This document shows, in pieces, positions 44,123 to 56,508 of a stretch of 64,000 nucleotides of DNA. Source of the stretch: Proales similis (Eukaryota > Rotifera > Eurotatoria > Ploima > Proalidae); contig JAGVRJ010000009.1 in the NCBI GenBank assembly GCA_019059635.1, positions 558,001-622,000 of the forward strand, read 5' to 3'. Under the pieces are notes generated by a model. It was not told the origin of the DNA and did not search any database. It saw only the letters and a program-made list of their open reading frames with translations. Position 1 is the first letter of the stretch; each line of letters opens with the position of its first letter. A program made the position numbers and the translations under genes.

Positions 44123-47083
44123 TTAGACATTGGACTCGAGCGATTCCATCCATTTGACCGATTTGAAGAATTCGGGAATTTGATCGTCCATGCGAGCAAT
44201 CACTTTGTAAATTGCCTTCTTCCACGACGGGTCCATGTCTTTGCCTTCCTGGATGGCAAGGAAGAATTCGCGCAGTGTGGCCTCGATCACATACAGAAAA
44301 CTGGTCGGAATCTATTCAAAGACAAAATAACACCAAGCTCGAGCAGTATTTGCCTGGAAATAAATTACCTCCAGTTGATTATTTCGATTGTAATGGGCGT
44401 TCAATATGCGAAATATTTCACTGTCAAAGTCGACTTGTATTTGCTCTGGATGCTGGATGCCTTCTGCGATGTGTTGCCGAGCATACTTTTCCATTTGAAT
44501 GTAGAAAAACTCCCTTGAAACAAAAATAGAAGAAAGCAGTTTAGAAAAAGAGTTCAATATTTACACCCGACACGAGTGTATTTGTAAATTTTTCTGCTCT
44601 GTCAGCGAGTATGAAACGGGGGGAAAAAAAGTAACGACTGCGCAAATAGCAGCCGTAATGACTCTATTTACTCAGCAGATTTAGACACAAACAAAGCCGA
44701 CCAGAAGAGAACATACGCAGCCAAAATACATACAAACACACGCAGACGGAGGCACACAAAGGCAGAATGAACAGATCTAATTAAACGAGGCGGCTGCTAA
44801 TTGGCTTACCTAAAATTGCTGAACCATTTGACCAGTTGGGCAGTGTTGGCTTTGTTGAACTTAACGTCCGGAAAGAAGTTGCGCAACACGGTTGAGCTTG
44901 GATAGCGCGTGAAGAAGAACATCAGCTTGGCCTTGCGTAGATGCAACGACGAAAGCGTCGAGGTGTAATGACCAGAGTTAAGGAAAGAGAATTTGACTTG
45001 TCTTTCAAAGCAATAAAAAGCAACTAATCTAATCGATTCGCTTTGAGCGCAAATGAGCCGACTGATGACACCAACGCAGGCCCCAAGACAATTCGCTTTT
45101 CGGACAATTTTCACTCAAGGTGGCCACCAAGCGGCCACATTTAGAATTGTCTGCCCGCGCAACTGCTGCCTGCTCAGCCAATTGTCTGCAAATGAGACCT
45201 TTGCAGATGTCATTAGTCGGCCAGTCGCGCTAAGCGTTTGATTTCCTAGTCATTAATTTTTTTCGTTTCAAAAAGGATATCTGATAGCCGATGAATTCAT
45301 TGCTGCCAGTCTGTGAGGCCATGTCGTCAACGCTGATGGCGAAACCGTTGGGCATGGTGGACAGTTGGCCATTGGGCTGATTAGAGTCGATTGAATCGCT
45401 CTCTTCGTCTGCGTGGTTTCGATTGTCTTCGTCAAAGTCCTGATAATTCTCCTGGTCTAGATTTTCGTTAGAACCCAATTCGTTAGTCACGATGCTTTTT
45501 AAGAGCTCATCACCAAGGCGCTTACTTGAGTTTTTTGGAGAAAGCCTAGTGTCGGTCACTTTGGTACGGCGTCGCTTAGCTGGCGAACTAAAGAGACTTT
45601 GAGTGCTAAAGCTTGGTTTGATTGGTTGACTGCCAGGCAGCCTTGGTGGATAAGTTGGATTGACGCCGCGGGTCGCATGCTGCTCCAGTAAATAGGGACT
45701 GAAAAACCGATTCGCAATGTTGAACGGGTTGGACATGTTGGCGTTGGCAGCGGCCGCAGCGGCCAACAAGAACTGGTGATGTGGGTTGGTCGGATGGTGT
45801 CCAAATGAACCCGGCGTCGATGGTGAAGCATTTGATCCGGCTGACGACGGATTCGACGATGAGAATGCAGAGCTGGACGAGGTGAATGAGAATGGATTCG
45901 ATGGTGAGGCGGCTGCCGCGGCCATCTGGGCCAGCTGGGCTTGCTGACTCTGATGAATAAGCTGACTGGCCGGGTTGAGAAGACCTCCCGAGTTGTTAAG
46001 CAGCGTATTGGGATAAAATTGCGCCAATGATTTGGCCGCACCCAGAAATTGCGACTTGGGCTCGCTTCGCATCATTTTATTCGGATTGCTCGTTGTGCTG
46101 CTGGGTGGCATTCGTCTCTTTAGTGACTCCTTGGGCTGGTCGATCACTTTGATTGGCCCTTTGCTCGGCTCCTGATCGAGCAGTTTCGACATGTGAAAGC
46201 TGGATAGTCGATTGCTCTCCACCTTTACGTCGGCCGTTTTGGGGCTGCTTTTCTCTTGAACGAAAATCTTTTTGCTATAAAACGATTCGAAGGTTTTGTC
46301 AATGGCCAGGCTAACTGCCTCCATGAGTTGACCTTGGAGTTCAGACAACTCTTGTTTGGTCAATAATTTTTTCTTCTCTTCGCTGACGCTGCCCGACACG
46401 GCATCGGCGGCCGACATCATCTCTGAGCCTTGCTCAATGCACGCATTCATAGCGTCTCTCACAGTCTGGTTCAAAGTGTCTTGGACCACTTCCATACTGC
46501 CGGCTTGATTGGGCAGATCGGCTTGCTGTTGCTCCGAGTTTGAAGATCTCTGTGAGTTGGCGGAGCTTTGAGAGTCGTAGCGTTGTCTAGATTGCCTCTG
46601 GCGCTGGTCGTCTTCATCTTCTGCGTCGTTCGCATCCTCATGGTCCTCCTCCACTTCGTCTCTATCTTCGTTGTGCTCTTCGGCCTTTATGCTCGAGCTG
46701 AGAATGTTTTCGTGCGCGACCGGAGAGGCCAGATTAGACGAAGTTACCGATGACTCGACTGGGTCGGTCAACGATTCAGATTCATAAGAGTTGGTCGCGC
46801 GTCTGTCAATGGCGTCGCTTCTTTTACATTCTTCCTTTGTCAAGTCGTCGTGCGGCTTTGACTCGTCGGTGATTTGCTCGTCATCCGATTCAAGTTTGCC
46901 CGATTGAGGCGAATCGGCCTGATAATTGTCGGTTGAGATCGGCGACTCTTTGCCACGTTTGTTGAGTAAGCCATAGGCAGCGGCACAGGCCGCAGCGGCT
47001 GCCGCGTTGTATTGAAACAAGTTGTTGTAGTGCGAGGCAAAGTCAAACGTTGAACCGTTCACGCCGTTTGCTGTCTGATCCAT
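44123..47083 (-). CDS. pros: Prospero homeobox transcription factor
   Basis: Prospero/Prox proteins are divergent homeodomain factors controlling neural and glial differentiation. Four exons (45281-47083, 44810-44964, 44369-44513, 44123-44311) join in phase to 763 residues. The first exon encodes a long disordered region with Ala runs, an acidic stretch ([16 protein letters not shown]), a segment rich in Ser/Asn/Pro and a basic PAKRRRTK nuclear signal. The homeo-prospero domain begins near [18 protein letters not shown] and continues [48 protein letters not shown] and [20 protein letters not shown] to the end [14 protein letters not shown], the compact domain shared by Prospero and Prox1. The intron between exons 1 and 2 is AT-AC (see separate entry); the other two are GT-AG. 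Confidence 0.96.
44965..45280 (-). other. U12-type AT-AC intron of prospero
   Basis: On the minus strand the intron begins ATATCCTTT directly after codon CAG, the exact minor-spliceosome 5' splice site. Near its end is TTCCTTAAC (plus coordinates 44977-44985), the exact U12 branch-site consensus, about 13 nt before the terminal AC at 44965. Both flanking exons are in phase 0, and joining them gives [17 protein letters not shown]. No GT-AG pair at these borders gives the same join. An alternative GT-free reading into the intron ends at a TAG at 45230. Confidence 0.9.
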
Positions 47084-50000
47084 GGCTGATGTAGTCGAGT
47101 AAGAATAAAGAGCGAATGAAAAAATCGACTCTTAGACTTGAGTGAGTTGGGAGCGAATGGAGCAATGCGCTTGGTGCTGAGAGTTTACTCTGCTTCTAAA
47201 ACAATCGACAAACAGACTTTCTTAATAATGTTTAACCCAATAGGCTCTAAATCTGAGTTTGAGGCTGCTCGAGCAGCCGCCCTCCTCTCAATCCTAAAAT
47301 TAGCTCGTTAAACATCTGCCATGCGACATAAAACGCACTCACTCCACCCATTTTCAAACTTAAAGATGCAGTCTCAATGAGCTCAGAGGTATGCGAGATT
47401 TGTTCTCGAATGTAGATTATTTAGAACAGCAGCAGAAGTGACTCCAGTAGCGACGAGAGCGTCAACTGGCGTGCTGCGCACAAATAACAGCAAACGCTGA
47501 ATGAAACAAAAACACAACAGCAGCAGCAGCAGCAAATCAATGCTGCATGGGGATTAAGAGTAGAATAGAGAACGAAAGCGCGCGAAAGGAAAACCATGCG
47601 TACACTCAGACAGGGCACTCGAGCTACTTGGCCGGTCTGCCATCTCTTGTTGAATTTTTCTTTTCTGTTTTCTTTGCGTATTTAGGCCGAAACGAATCGC
47701 CAGCCCGTTTGTTAATTAATTACACAACGTATCTGTGTGTGTTCAAAAATGGAGCCGAATGCTTTCAGTGAAATAGCAACAATGAAGCCCGCGTATTGTT
47801 CGCTAATTCCAAATACAAATAGCCGAGTTTCCGGTAAGACTGGCGGCGCCGGCCGCCTTGCTCGGCTCTAAGAAATCAACTGAATTTGCGACCGATACTG
47901 ACAAGCGGCGAATATCTGAATGAAGAGGAAGAGCGAATAGAAAGTGCTCGTTTTAAGATAATTGCCTCAGGAATTGAGATTGTCCCCAGTGCACACCAGC
48001 AACATACGTGCGGCGCCAGAAGACACGTCGTGGAATCAAGATAAATAAAGCTGCGAGTGCGATTTGCATGGCCAATATATGAAATGATGAGTGAAAACGC
48101 TCTAGCTGAGTTAATATAATTGGAAAGGCGAAATCATGAGAGAGAGAGAGACGTGGTCTGATGTTGCTTTTCTGGAGATCGCAGTATTGTTCTGCGCGTA
48201 TGCGTGTGTGTGTGTGTGTGTGAGTGTCGGTGAAAGAGGAAAAATATTAATTCGAAGACGCGAGGCGGAGCGCAAATCTGATTGGCTGCCGCAAATAGCT
48301 CTCGACAATTGGAAGAAAAGTAAATTAAATGAACTTGCCAAGTCGCTTTATGAGCTGATTCGCTGATGCGCAAGTAACGCACGATCGGACCGAGCCACTC
48401 GCAAGAGCCAATCACTCAACGGCCGCGCGGATGACTGAGAGTCAAAAGATTATTTGAATATCACATTTCCTCTTTGGCATTCGCCGATCACACACAGATA
48501 AAGTTCTCTACCGGCTGCTCTTGTCGCCATTCGCTCTCTGTTATTTGCGCTTGTCTCGCGATTTTCTCCTCGCTCAGAGCCTGCTTATGGTCCAAAAGGC
48601 AGCCGATACCGCTCTACCGAACTGAATTCTTTGGCGAATGAGCCCAAACTCCTATTAGGTGCTGTGTTGTTCACGTATCGCTTCAGATGACATTTAGAAA
48701 GTGAAAAGATAACCAAAAGAGCATCGACCCAGAGATTGTACCGACTACCGCCGATAAGCCATTTGAAACAATCACACACAAAGAAAATGTATAAAATGCT
48801 AATTTGAATATTTACGAAAACGAATATTATCGTTTGAGTTGAGCTCCGACCGAAACTGAAATCTGGAGCAGTAAGTGGTCGGGGTTACAAATGTCTTTTT
48901 ATAGACAAATCGATCCACTCTCTCTAAAGCCTCTCTGTCTCTCTCTCGGCTCTCATGGCTCTCTGGTTATTGCCATGCCCTCTAGGTGTTTCTGTACTCA
49001 GCCAGAGAAAGGCCAGAGAGCGAGTCGATTAATAGTCAAGTCTTTAAAAGTGAGCTGAATTTGGATTAGGCCGGAAACAAGCTGAATGCATGCGTTTCAG
49101 AATGACAAAGGCATTCTGCACGAGTGGCGTATCCATTTAAAACAATTAGCTTTCAGGTTCTGATAAAGACATATCCGATGACGAGGAAACGTTAAATGTT
49201 GATAATGAAGTCAATTGAGACAAGCGTTGGAAAGCTGAGATAAGAGCTTAATCGGAAAAAGAGAGAGAGAGAGATGCTGAGTACTAGATGGATGAGCTCC
49301 AATTAGCCAACGAGTCAATCACTCAGGTAGCTCTAAAATAAAAAACATTTAAACAACTGGCAAAAGTCGCCTTTCCGAGCAGAGCTTGAACGGAAAATGT
49401 CATCAAGTGCTTTTAGCATTTATCATGAATCGAACAGTGAAGCAAAGCGCACTTGGCTGCTTCTTTTTAATAAAGAGGCAAAATCGGCTGAAAAGTCTCT
49501 CGGACATGCATACGATACGGCTGGTGGGGAGGCCGTCAATGAATGAAAAAGTGATGAGAGTGAGCCTTATCTTTTAGTGCACATACTTGAAACTGTCTCT
49601 TGCAAGTCTCATCTCATGATAGTCAAACAGGCCTGCGTGGGCATCGAAGACGGTCTACACTTGAGCGGTAAATAAGTTGGCAATTTATACGCCAAGTGAA
49701 CTAGATGCTCAAAGAAGTAGAAATAAAAGAGCAGATCGGAAGACTCGGATGACAAGATTGTAAAAGTATACACATATTTATGGAGCGTGTTTTATCATCT
49801 CAGCAGTGAATATATGACGCGTCTCAATAATGTGCACAGGAATGAGATGTGATTGAATATTTAATTTCCAAGTTAGAGAAGCAATAAATTGGCCGTGTCA
49901 TAAAAATATTGAAGTATTTATTGTGGACTGGGAGATGGCGAGCGAACGCCAAGAACCACAAATGAATAGATGCATGCATAGGAGAATTGAAATGCATGGT

Positions 50001-51168
50001 TCAATAGGAAAAAGTGGATCAAATTGAACTTGCTATGAAATTCAACTAACGAACGAGCCAGAGAGCGAACGCTCGCAGCATCGTCTTGGCCCAAATTGAC
50101 GCGCATCATAAAAGGCCGATTCAGGCCCACGCGCACAAATGGAATCATAGCTTCACGGTGAAATCGATGCCATTTTATTACCATTGTTCAGAATGACTGA
50201 GTAACTCAGAAAAAAAGCAGAGAGGGCGAAAGAGAGAGACAGAGAGAGAGAGAGAAAGTTGATTTTATTGAAGGGGCGTTTTATGACCCTAACTGCAGTG
50301 TGAGGCAGCGAATGAATTGAGCTTTTCTATCAGGCGCAGTCAAGCAGCGAGCTCAATGCATGCCTTCTTTTGCGTGAGGCAAGACGAGAAGGCAGAAGAA
50401 AGCGCAGGTTATTTATTGAACTCACAAGCAAACAATGCCATGCGTAAGCAAACTTTCCAATTTATGGCCGCCAAAACATATTTTATTAGAAAGCGACCAT
50501 TATAATTAGCAGAAATCATAAAACTTTGACGCTTTTGTACACATGCGGACAATCGCATGCAAACTGACTGACGCACGTATTGCGCTCGCTGGCATTCTCT
50601 TTCCTCTCTTGTCGCCACGCCTGTCTACTTTTATCTCACTCATTTCTTTAATTCAAGCATCCGGCCAATGAGACAGCATGCACACGCTCAATATCAATCA
50701 CCTTTAAAGCAAACCGAAAGTTTTGATTGAAAGGCGTGCGGCTTATAAGGAAAAAAAAGGCAGCACAGACGTCCGTCACGATCTCGGCGCTGTCACCGGT
50801 GTTTTGTGTGTTAAACAGAAGCCACAAGCACACGCGTCTGAATATAGCGTTCGACTATCCAAGTCGGCTCATCGTCAATCTTTCTAATTTGATATTGAAC
50901 AAATATTCTTCTTAGCACGGCCATTACTATTGCCGCACGGCGTCAAGAATCAAGCGTTTAGGATGGCGAATGGCACGGAGACCGGCAGGCAGTAGCAGCA
51001 GCAATTAGCCGTCGTCTCTTCTCGTGTTTTATTGCCAAACATGCATTTTGCCTAGATTAAATAGATCAATTTCTGTTGGACGACAATTTGCATGCCAGGC
51101 CATAAGATATACGCGTTCACACTAGACGATAGGATAACTTAAAAATTACTTTATTTAATTGTTCTATG

Positions 51169-51190
51169 CTCTCTCTCTCTCTCTCTCTCT
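51169..51190. repeat. CT microsatellite
   Basis: Eleven uninterrupted CT units, the longest pure dinucleotide run seen in the prospero upstream region. Confidence 0.85.
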
Positions 51191-54100
51191 TTGCTTTTAT
51201 GATTCGCATTAAAAACGATATGTGCCTGTTTGGTTGGCGGCGTATGAGAGAGGCGTCCATCTGCAATCACATTCCGCGAGGATTAGGAAGCTGCTTGCTG
51301 CTAGCGTTCCATTCAAATCAGTGTGAGATCACATGACGCTGCGTACTTATAACCTGGCCAAAAGCGATGAATGAATAAACAAACAGACAGAAACTTAATA
51401 TATCGCTTTCATCCGATCGAGATCATACGAATGCAAATACGCTCTTCGCTCCTCTATTGGTGTTCAGTTGTAGTATATTTAAATTTTGCTCGCCTCTGCT
51501 TGAGCAAATTTGTTCTTCAATGTTGATTAGTCACATTAATATCTTTTTTCCGGCCCCTGGAACGCCAGCCGTCTCAGAGACCCGTGACTCAAGTGGCTCA
51601 TCATCAGACCCTCTCTCACACACACACACACTCTCGCTTTTCCAAACGCCTCTAACTGTCGTTTCTTATTCAAAGCGCGCGCACTAACAAAATCGCACCG
51701 CACTCGGCCACAGTGGCTGTATAGCCGCTCTATCTACCCGCGACTATACAAGCATTCTTTCATGTGGAATGGCTGGCTCTAAGTGCTTGACAAAGAATGA
51801 GCAGTAGTCACTTAATCAAATAGGCGCCGATGACAGTAGAGATTATCTTTTGACTAAGCGACTGCCGCTCACCATTCCTATTATTAAGTCAGATATCGAG
51901 ATATGACACGCTCGTCTTCAATGGATCTCGCTTCTCACTTACTTGCTCTCTCGCTGCCTTTCTCTCCCAATGCCTTTGCCTGGTTGTCGCAATTCCCTTT
52001 GTCAGGCAGGGCTCATCTGACCGAAAATAGAATGATTAGAGGCGATAAGCGAGCGGTTGTTTTTGAGAGCCAGGTGAATGGGCGGGAGGCACGCGCGCCT
52101 CCAACGTCATTGATGAAACGAAAATTAAGTTTAAAAGGATGAGCCGATCAATCAAACGTTAAGGGACACTCTGTCGGCCACTTAGGACCAGCTACTGCGT
52201 GACTTTATGACTTGAACGCTGTTCCCACCCGCATCGACTGACGAGCCAGTCGAGTTATTGGCTTGATTAAAAGCTCTATCTCTTCATGAAGCTTCGATTA
52301 AAGCTCGTGAACAGAGCTCAATTAGAACGGGCGAGTTCTTGGTTCTTGATCGATGAGTGTTTGATTTCGTAACTACGATCAATAAGGTTCTGAAATAAAA
52401 GAGAAACTTGGTGAACTAAACGCTCAGATGTGGCGGAGACTTTAATCGAGCCAATCAGTTTGTTTAAAGCTCATTTGCCGAATCGGGAAAGAGAAAGGCG
52501 AGAGCGAAAGAGAAATTTGAAGAGCGAATATTTGAAGAGAAAAGAGGTTTTCCAGTGCGCGCTGATGGCGAGTAGAGAAGTGGGAGTCACCAAGTTAATG
52601 AATATAAACAGCATGAGCTTTAATCTTTAATTGTTTCATACTTAGCGAAAACACAAACAAAGCGCGCAGTCTCTTGTCTTTTCTCGACTGCGTTCACCTC
52701 CGCTGAGTTGGCTAATTCAGCCAGATTGAAGTGGTCCTCATTAAAACTGCTCCATACTTTCCCGTCGTTCCTCTGCTCGCGCGCTTCTCAAAACGAACCA
52801 CGAACAGTTTGATTGAAAATATTTTCGCATTCTACAAAGAGGTCTTAATTTATCAGCGTCGTTGCTGCTTTCTTTTTATAACTTGCTATTTGGCCAATGT
52901 ACACGCACAAGCGTGGGCGGCTTTCTCTCTCTCTCACACACTTATTCTGTTATTTAGCTCAAGCTCGACACTAGTAATCCTCTTAAACTCATTGGCAAGC
53001 CGAGGCGAATTGAACTTGAGATAACAGTCGTCGTAGGCTTCTTAGATTTGAAAATTTTAACCTACGCGATTGACTTGTTTTTGTTTTCTCTCAGCCGCCA
53101 GAGAGAGAGAGAGACGAACTGCGACGAGTCTGAAGTGCTAAGAAAATGTTTAAATAAATAAAGGTTTCAATTTGTAGGGTAAATAACCAGCCGAGTTAGT
53201 CGACTGGCCGAGTTCTTGAGGCAGGCCAATCATGCCTTAATCTTCTGATAATACCGGCCGGCCGCATCCTCTCTTCTTTCCTCTCTAATGGATTAGAGTC
53301 GAAGATGAGAAGGCTTGACTCGATTAGGTACCGATAAGCGTGCGTCCGCGCGTTCATATTTTTGTTTGCCTCGAATTCGACTTGAACCGATTAAAACACT
53401 TTAAAGTATGCCAAAGTAGTTAAATAAATATTCTTCGACCGACCTACGAGACCCAGTCTAAAGAAGAGAGAGAGAGAGAAACCGAGTTTTAATTTTCGAC
53501 TCTGATTTTCTGTTTCTTTGCAATTTCTCTCTCTCTCTTTAGTTCCATCCCTTTCTAGTGCGAGACAGCACTCCTTTGCATCGGCTTTCGTTCTTGGCTC
53601 AACGAGAAAAGAGAAAATACTCAACAAGCAGAAAAATCGAGCGGCTTGAAGAAAATGACGATGACACATCGACATGATGCTCGCTTATGAGCCGGATTCT
53701 TAAGCCATAAAGCCGTTTCTTTCATAAAACACGGCCTCCTCTTGCCTTCATTGGGTCATAAAATTCACTAGCACTTTCAGTTTATGATCGTCCAGCCAGA
53801 TAGAGCAAACTTTTTTTTTCTATCTTTTTTTTTCATCTTCTTTTGCTATGCAAATTAGACTCTCACTTAATTCAATAGACTCAGCACGCAAAACAAAAGC
53901 AATTAGATAAAGTTTGACATTTGAAAAATTCGTGTAATATATGGATTGTGTCTTGCATTTTGCTCTAGCATGATCATAAATCGCGGCCTTTTCAATATGC
54001 TGCTATCAAGGATTTGAACTTGTAAGAACTTTTCCGTTCTTTTATTTTATTACATTTGACCCGTTCCATCTCCTCCCGGTCTTAAATGGATGCTTATGTT

Positions 54101-54577
54101 TCAAAGTGTTATTCCAATCTGTCGAATGTGTAGTTTCATGATTTTTTCTCTTTGCTTTCTGACGCAACCTTGACACGAAGCCTTACACTCAATTCTGTGC
54201 TTAAAAGATAAAGAAAGAAAGACTCCTCCCGATTGACGATGGATCTTGAACAGCTCAAAATATACGAATGGACCTGATTATAAAAAAAGACTTTTTGCTG
54301 CTGACTCTATTGACTCAAACCTTGTTTTTACCTTTTGGCTTTCGAGATTCAACTTCCATTTGTTTGAATCATTTTTCGCCTATTTGTGAAGCGTGTTTAA
54401 GGCTGTAAAAATGTTTAATAAATTTAAAGAAGATCTGAAAATTGAATTCACTACGTTAAACAGCTCTTCTTTTATTAAAAAAAGTCATAATCAGCCAATT
54501 TGATTCCAACGCAAATATTTATCCAAAGAGCTGGCTTTCATCAAGTTCACAAAAACAATTTGCTGGCATGAAATAGG

Positions 54578-54583
54578 TATAAA
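54578..54583 (+). promoter_or_regulatory. TATA box of LRR gene 1
   Basis: TATAAA 44 nt before the start codon of the first LRR gene, with a plausible initiator (TTCTTTCAC) about 28 nt downstream. All three LRR genes have such a box at a similar place. Confidence 0.75.
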
Positions 54584-54621
54584 GACAAGAGAGGAGAGCT
54601 GTTCTTTCACACAAAGAAATC

Positions 54622-56169
54622 ATGAAGTGGTTTCTAATCTCTGCATACTTTCAGGTGCTCTTTTTGACTCAGGCACAGGCGAGCTGTGTTTTTGACGGCT
54701 GCTATTGCACCCAAGACACGAATACGATAGAGACATGCTTTTTATACGATGGAAGAATACCGCCGAAAATGGAAAATCATTCGACGAACCTTTTTAGTCT
54801 GGTTATCCAATCTGCCAACTATAGCTTTTTTCCCCAAGGTCTCTTCTCAAATCTGAGCTTAACCTTCTTGGAGATAGTGGAGAGTGAAATCGGCACTTGG
54901 ACTGAAGATGCTTTGCAAGGAATAGTCGATCTTGAATATTTAGTTTTTAGCAAAGTGCGAATCGGACAGCTGGAAGAAGGCTCACTAAGTAAGCATTTAA
55001 ACAAATTGGAGGCGCTGATGTTCACTGGTGGAGACATTGACAATGAGAAATTCGATCGGTTTATACCCGAACTTAGACGCATTCCGCAACTCAATGCACT
55101 TGCATTACGGCAGCTGTCTGTTGATCGTTTAGGACCTAATTTTGCAGATTTTAAAAATTTACTCCATTTGAGCATTGATTGCCCGATAAGAGTTATCGAA
55201 CCGTCGGCGTTCACTAGAATGAGCCTTAAGACACTTGAGCTTCAAAACCTAAGAATATCAACAATCAGACCGATAATGACCGTGATTGAGAAAATGAGCG
55301 GCTCTTTAGAAGCTCTGCGCATATTTGACACTCGATTGGGTTATTTGGAGCCATTCGGAATACTCAACAAACTTAGAGATCTAGAAATAGCTCATGCACA
55401 GTTGAAACGAATTTCAAAAGATATATTCCAAAATTTGAATGATTTATTCAAGTTGAACTTAGCATACAACCTAATAGAGGAAATCGAGACAGGCAGCTTC
55501 AGCGGACTACGAAAACTTAAAATCCTTTATTTGAGAAGAAATCGAATTGCCAATGTGCCAGACTTGGTCGGTCTTACGGATCTCGTTCAGCTTGATTTAT
55601 CAGGCCAAGAGCAAACCCTCAACAGAATTCGAAATTTCGCATTTAATCGAGCCGAGTCGAACATGAAAGTGAGCAAAGTTGATATAAATTTAAGCCGAAA
55701 CACAATAAAAACATTCGAGCCATTGGCCTTCTGCTCTTACGCTTCGAACAAGGATCATATAAGTGACCTGCATATTTCGAGCTCATCACTCGATCACATG
55801 CCCATCTGTATGCTTAGTCAGTTCACTACCAGCAAGGACGAAAAGAAAGTTACGATTCATATCGTAATTGATCAGTTCGGTTCCGATTTGAATGCAGAAA
55901 GATTCTGCCGTTTTCAAAATCACGCCGAATTGATAGGAGTTGAGTTTGTCTCTGATCCAAATGAAGCTGTCAACTGCACAATCTACCAATTTGACAATGC
56001 GCAGCAAGAGGTGAACCAATGCATGGAGAGCGGAGAATTCAAATGTCCAACTTATGAAGAGGCAACAACAACCAGACCAACAACTGAAACAACGTCCAAT
56101 CTTCTACTCTTAGTCCCTGTTTTCGGCCTGATTATGATCATCGGCACTCTGCTGTTTCTACTAATTTAG
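54622..56169 (+). CDS. Secreted/anchored leucine-rich-repeat protein 1 of a tandem trio
   Basis: Intronless, 515 residues. Signal peptide about 1-20 (MKWFLISAYFQVLFLTQAQA). An N-terminal Cys motif C-V-F-x2-C-x-C-x(9-10)-C follows at once. About ten leucine-rich repeats cover residues 60-370; the best are LNDLFKLNLAYNLIEEIETG and LRKLKILYLRRNRIANVPDL. A C-terminal cysteine cap includes AFCSYA, PICML, RFCRF, VNCTIY, NQCMES and EFKCP. The last 40 residues are Thr-rich and then hydrophobic to the very end, like a GPI-attachment signal or a C-terminal anchor. The layout resembles arthropod LRR proteins often named after the non-catalytic subunit of Oplophorus luciferase; binding partner unknown. 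It is the most AT-rich and most divergent of the three. Poly(A)-type signal AATAAA near 56257. Confidence 0.88.
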   Translation: MKWFLISAYFQVLFLTQAQASCVFDGCYCTQDTNTIETCFLYDGRIPPKMENHSTNLFSLVIQSANYSFFPQGLFSNLSLTFLEIVESEIGTWTEDALQGIVDLEYLVFSKVRIGQLEEGSLSKHLNKLEALMFTGGDIDNEKFDRFIPELRRIPQLNALALRQLSVDRLGPNFADFKNLLHLSIDCPIRVIEPSAFTRMSLKTLELQNLRISTIRPIMTVIEKMSGSLEALRIFDTRLGYLEPFGILNKLRDLEIAHAQLKRISKDIFQNLNDLFKLNLAYNLIEEIETGSFSGLRKLKILYLRRNRIANVPDLVGLTDLVQLDLSGQEQTLNRIRNFAFNRAESNMKVSKVDINLSRNTIKTFEPLAFCSYASNKDHISDLHISSSSLDHMPICMLSQFTTSKDEKKVTIHIVIDQFGSDLNAERFCRFQNHAELIGVEFVSDPNEAVNCTIYQFDNAQQEVNQCMESGEFKCPTYEEATTTRPTTETTSNLLLLVPVFGLIMIIGTLLFLLI

Positions 56170-56508
56170 TTCATCTCATCATATTTTAGCTTCATATATT
56201 CAACGCTTTCAATCTGCTTAAAAATTGAACCTTCAACAAGCGCATAATTTTCGAAATAAATAGCTCACTGGTCATGCGATATTCTCTTTTAGGCCTTTTC
56301 AAGGTAGCGCATGTAGACAAATGTGTGATTTTAAAGCCAAAGACATGAAAAGCTAACTCAGTCTGGATGGTGACGCATTCAATCTTGGTTTCGCTTGGAG
56401 CCTGTGCAAATATTTGCGCAAGTCTTGGCTTATTATCAATATGAACAACTCACTGCGAAAAAGCTGTATATAAAGGCGAGAAATGCCCTATTTCATCAAA
56501 AATTGAGA
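56170..56508. other. Spacer between LRR genes 1 and 2
   Basis: About 340 bp with the 3' end of LRR gene 1 (AATAAA near 56257) and the promoter of LRR gene 2. The coding frame of gene 2 stays open upstream of its ATG back to about 56395, but no ATG occurs there. Confidence 0.6.
56467..56476 (+). promoter_or_regulatory. TATA box of LRR gene 2
   Basis: TATATAAAGG 42 nt before the ATG at 56509. Its position argues that the ATG at 56509, not a codon further upstream, is the start, because the upstream open stretch would include the promoter. Confidence 0.75.

Larger units (their letters stand above)
47084..54621. other. 7.5 kb gene-free region upstream of prospero
   Basis: No gene is recognised. 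It contains many simple repeats: a GCA run (about 47518-47533), GA (about 48139-48150, 49262-49275, 50230-50256, 53101-53113, 53466-53481), GT (about 48203-48222), CT (51169-51190) and CA (about 51617-51631). Short open frames are scattered and unrelated to known proteins. Its place upstream of a developmental regulator suggests cis-regulatory DNA (inference). Confidence 0.6.

Noticed and set aside
56395-56508. N-terminal extension of LRR protein 2
   Set aside because: No ATG in that stretch, a TATA box lies inside it, and the ATG at 56509 starts a normal signal peptide.
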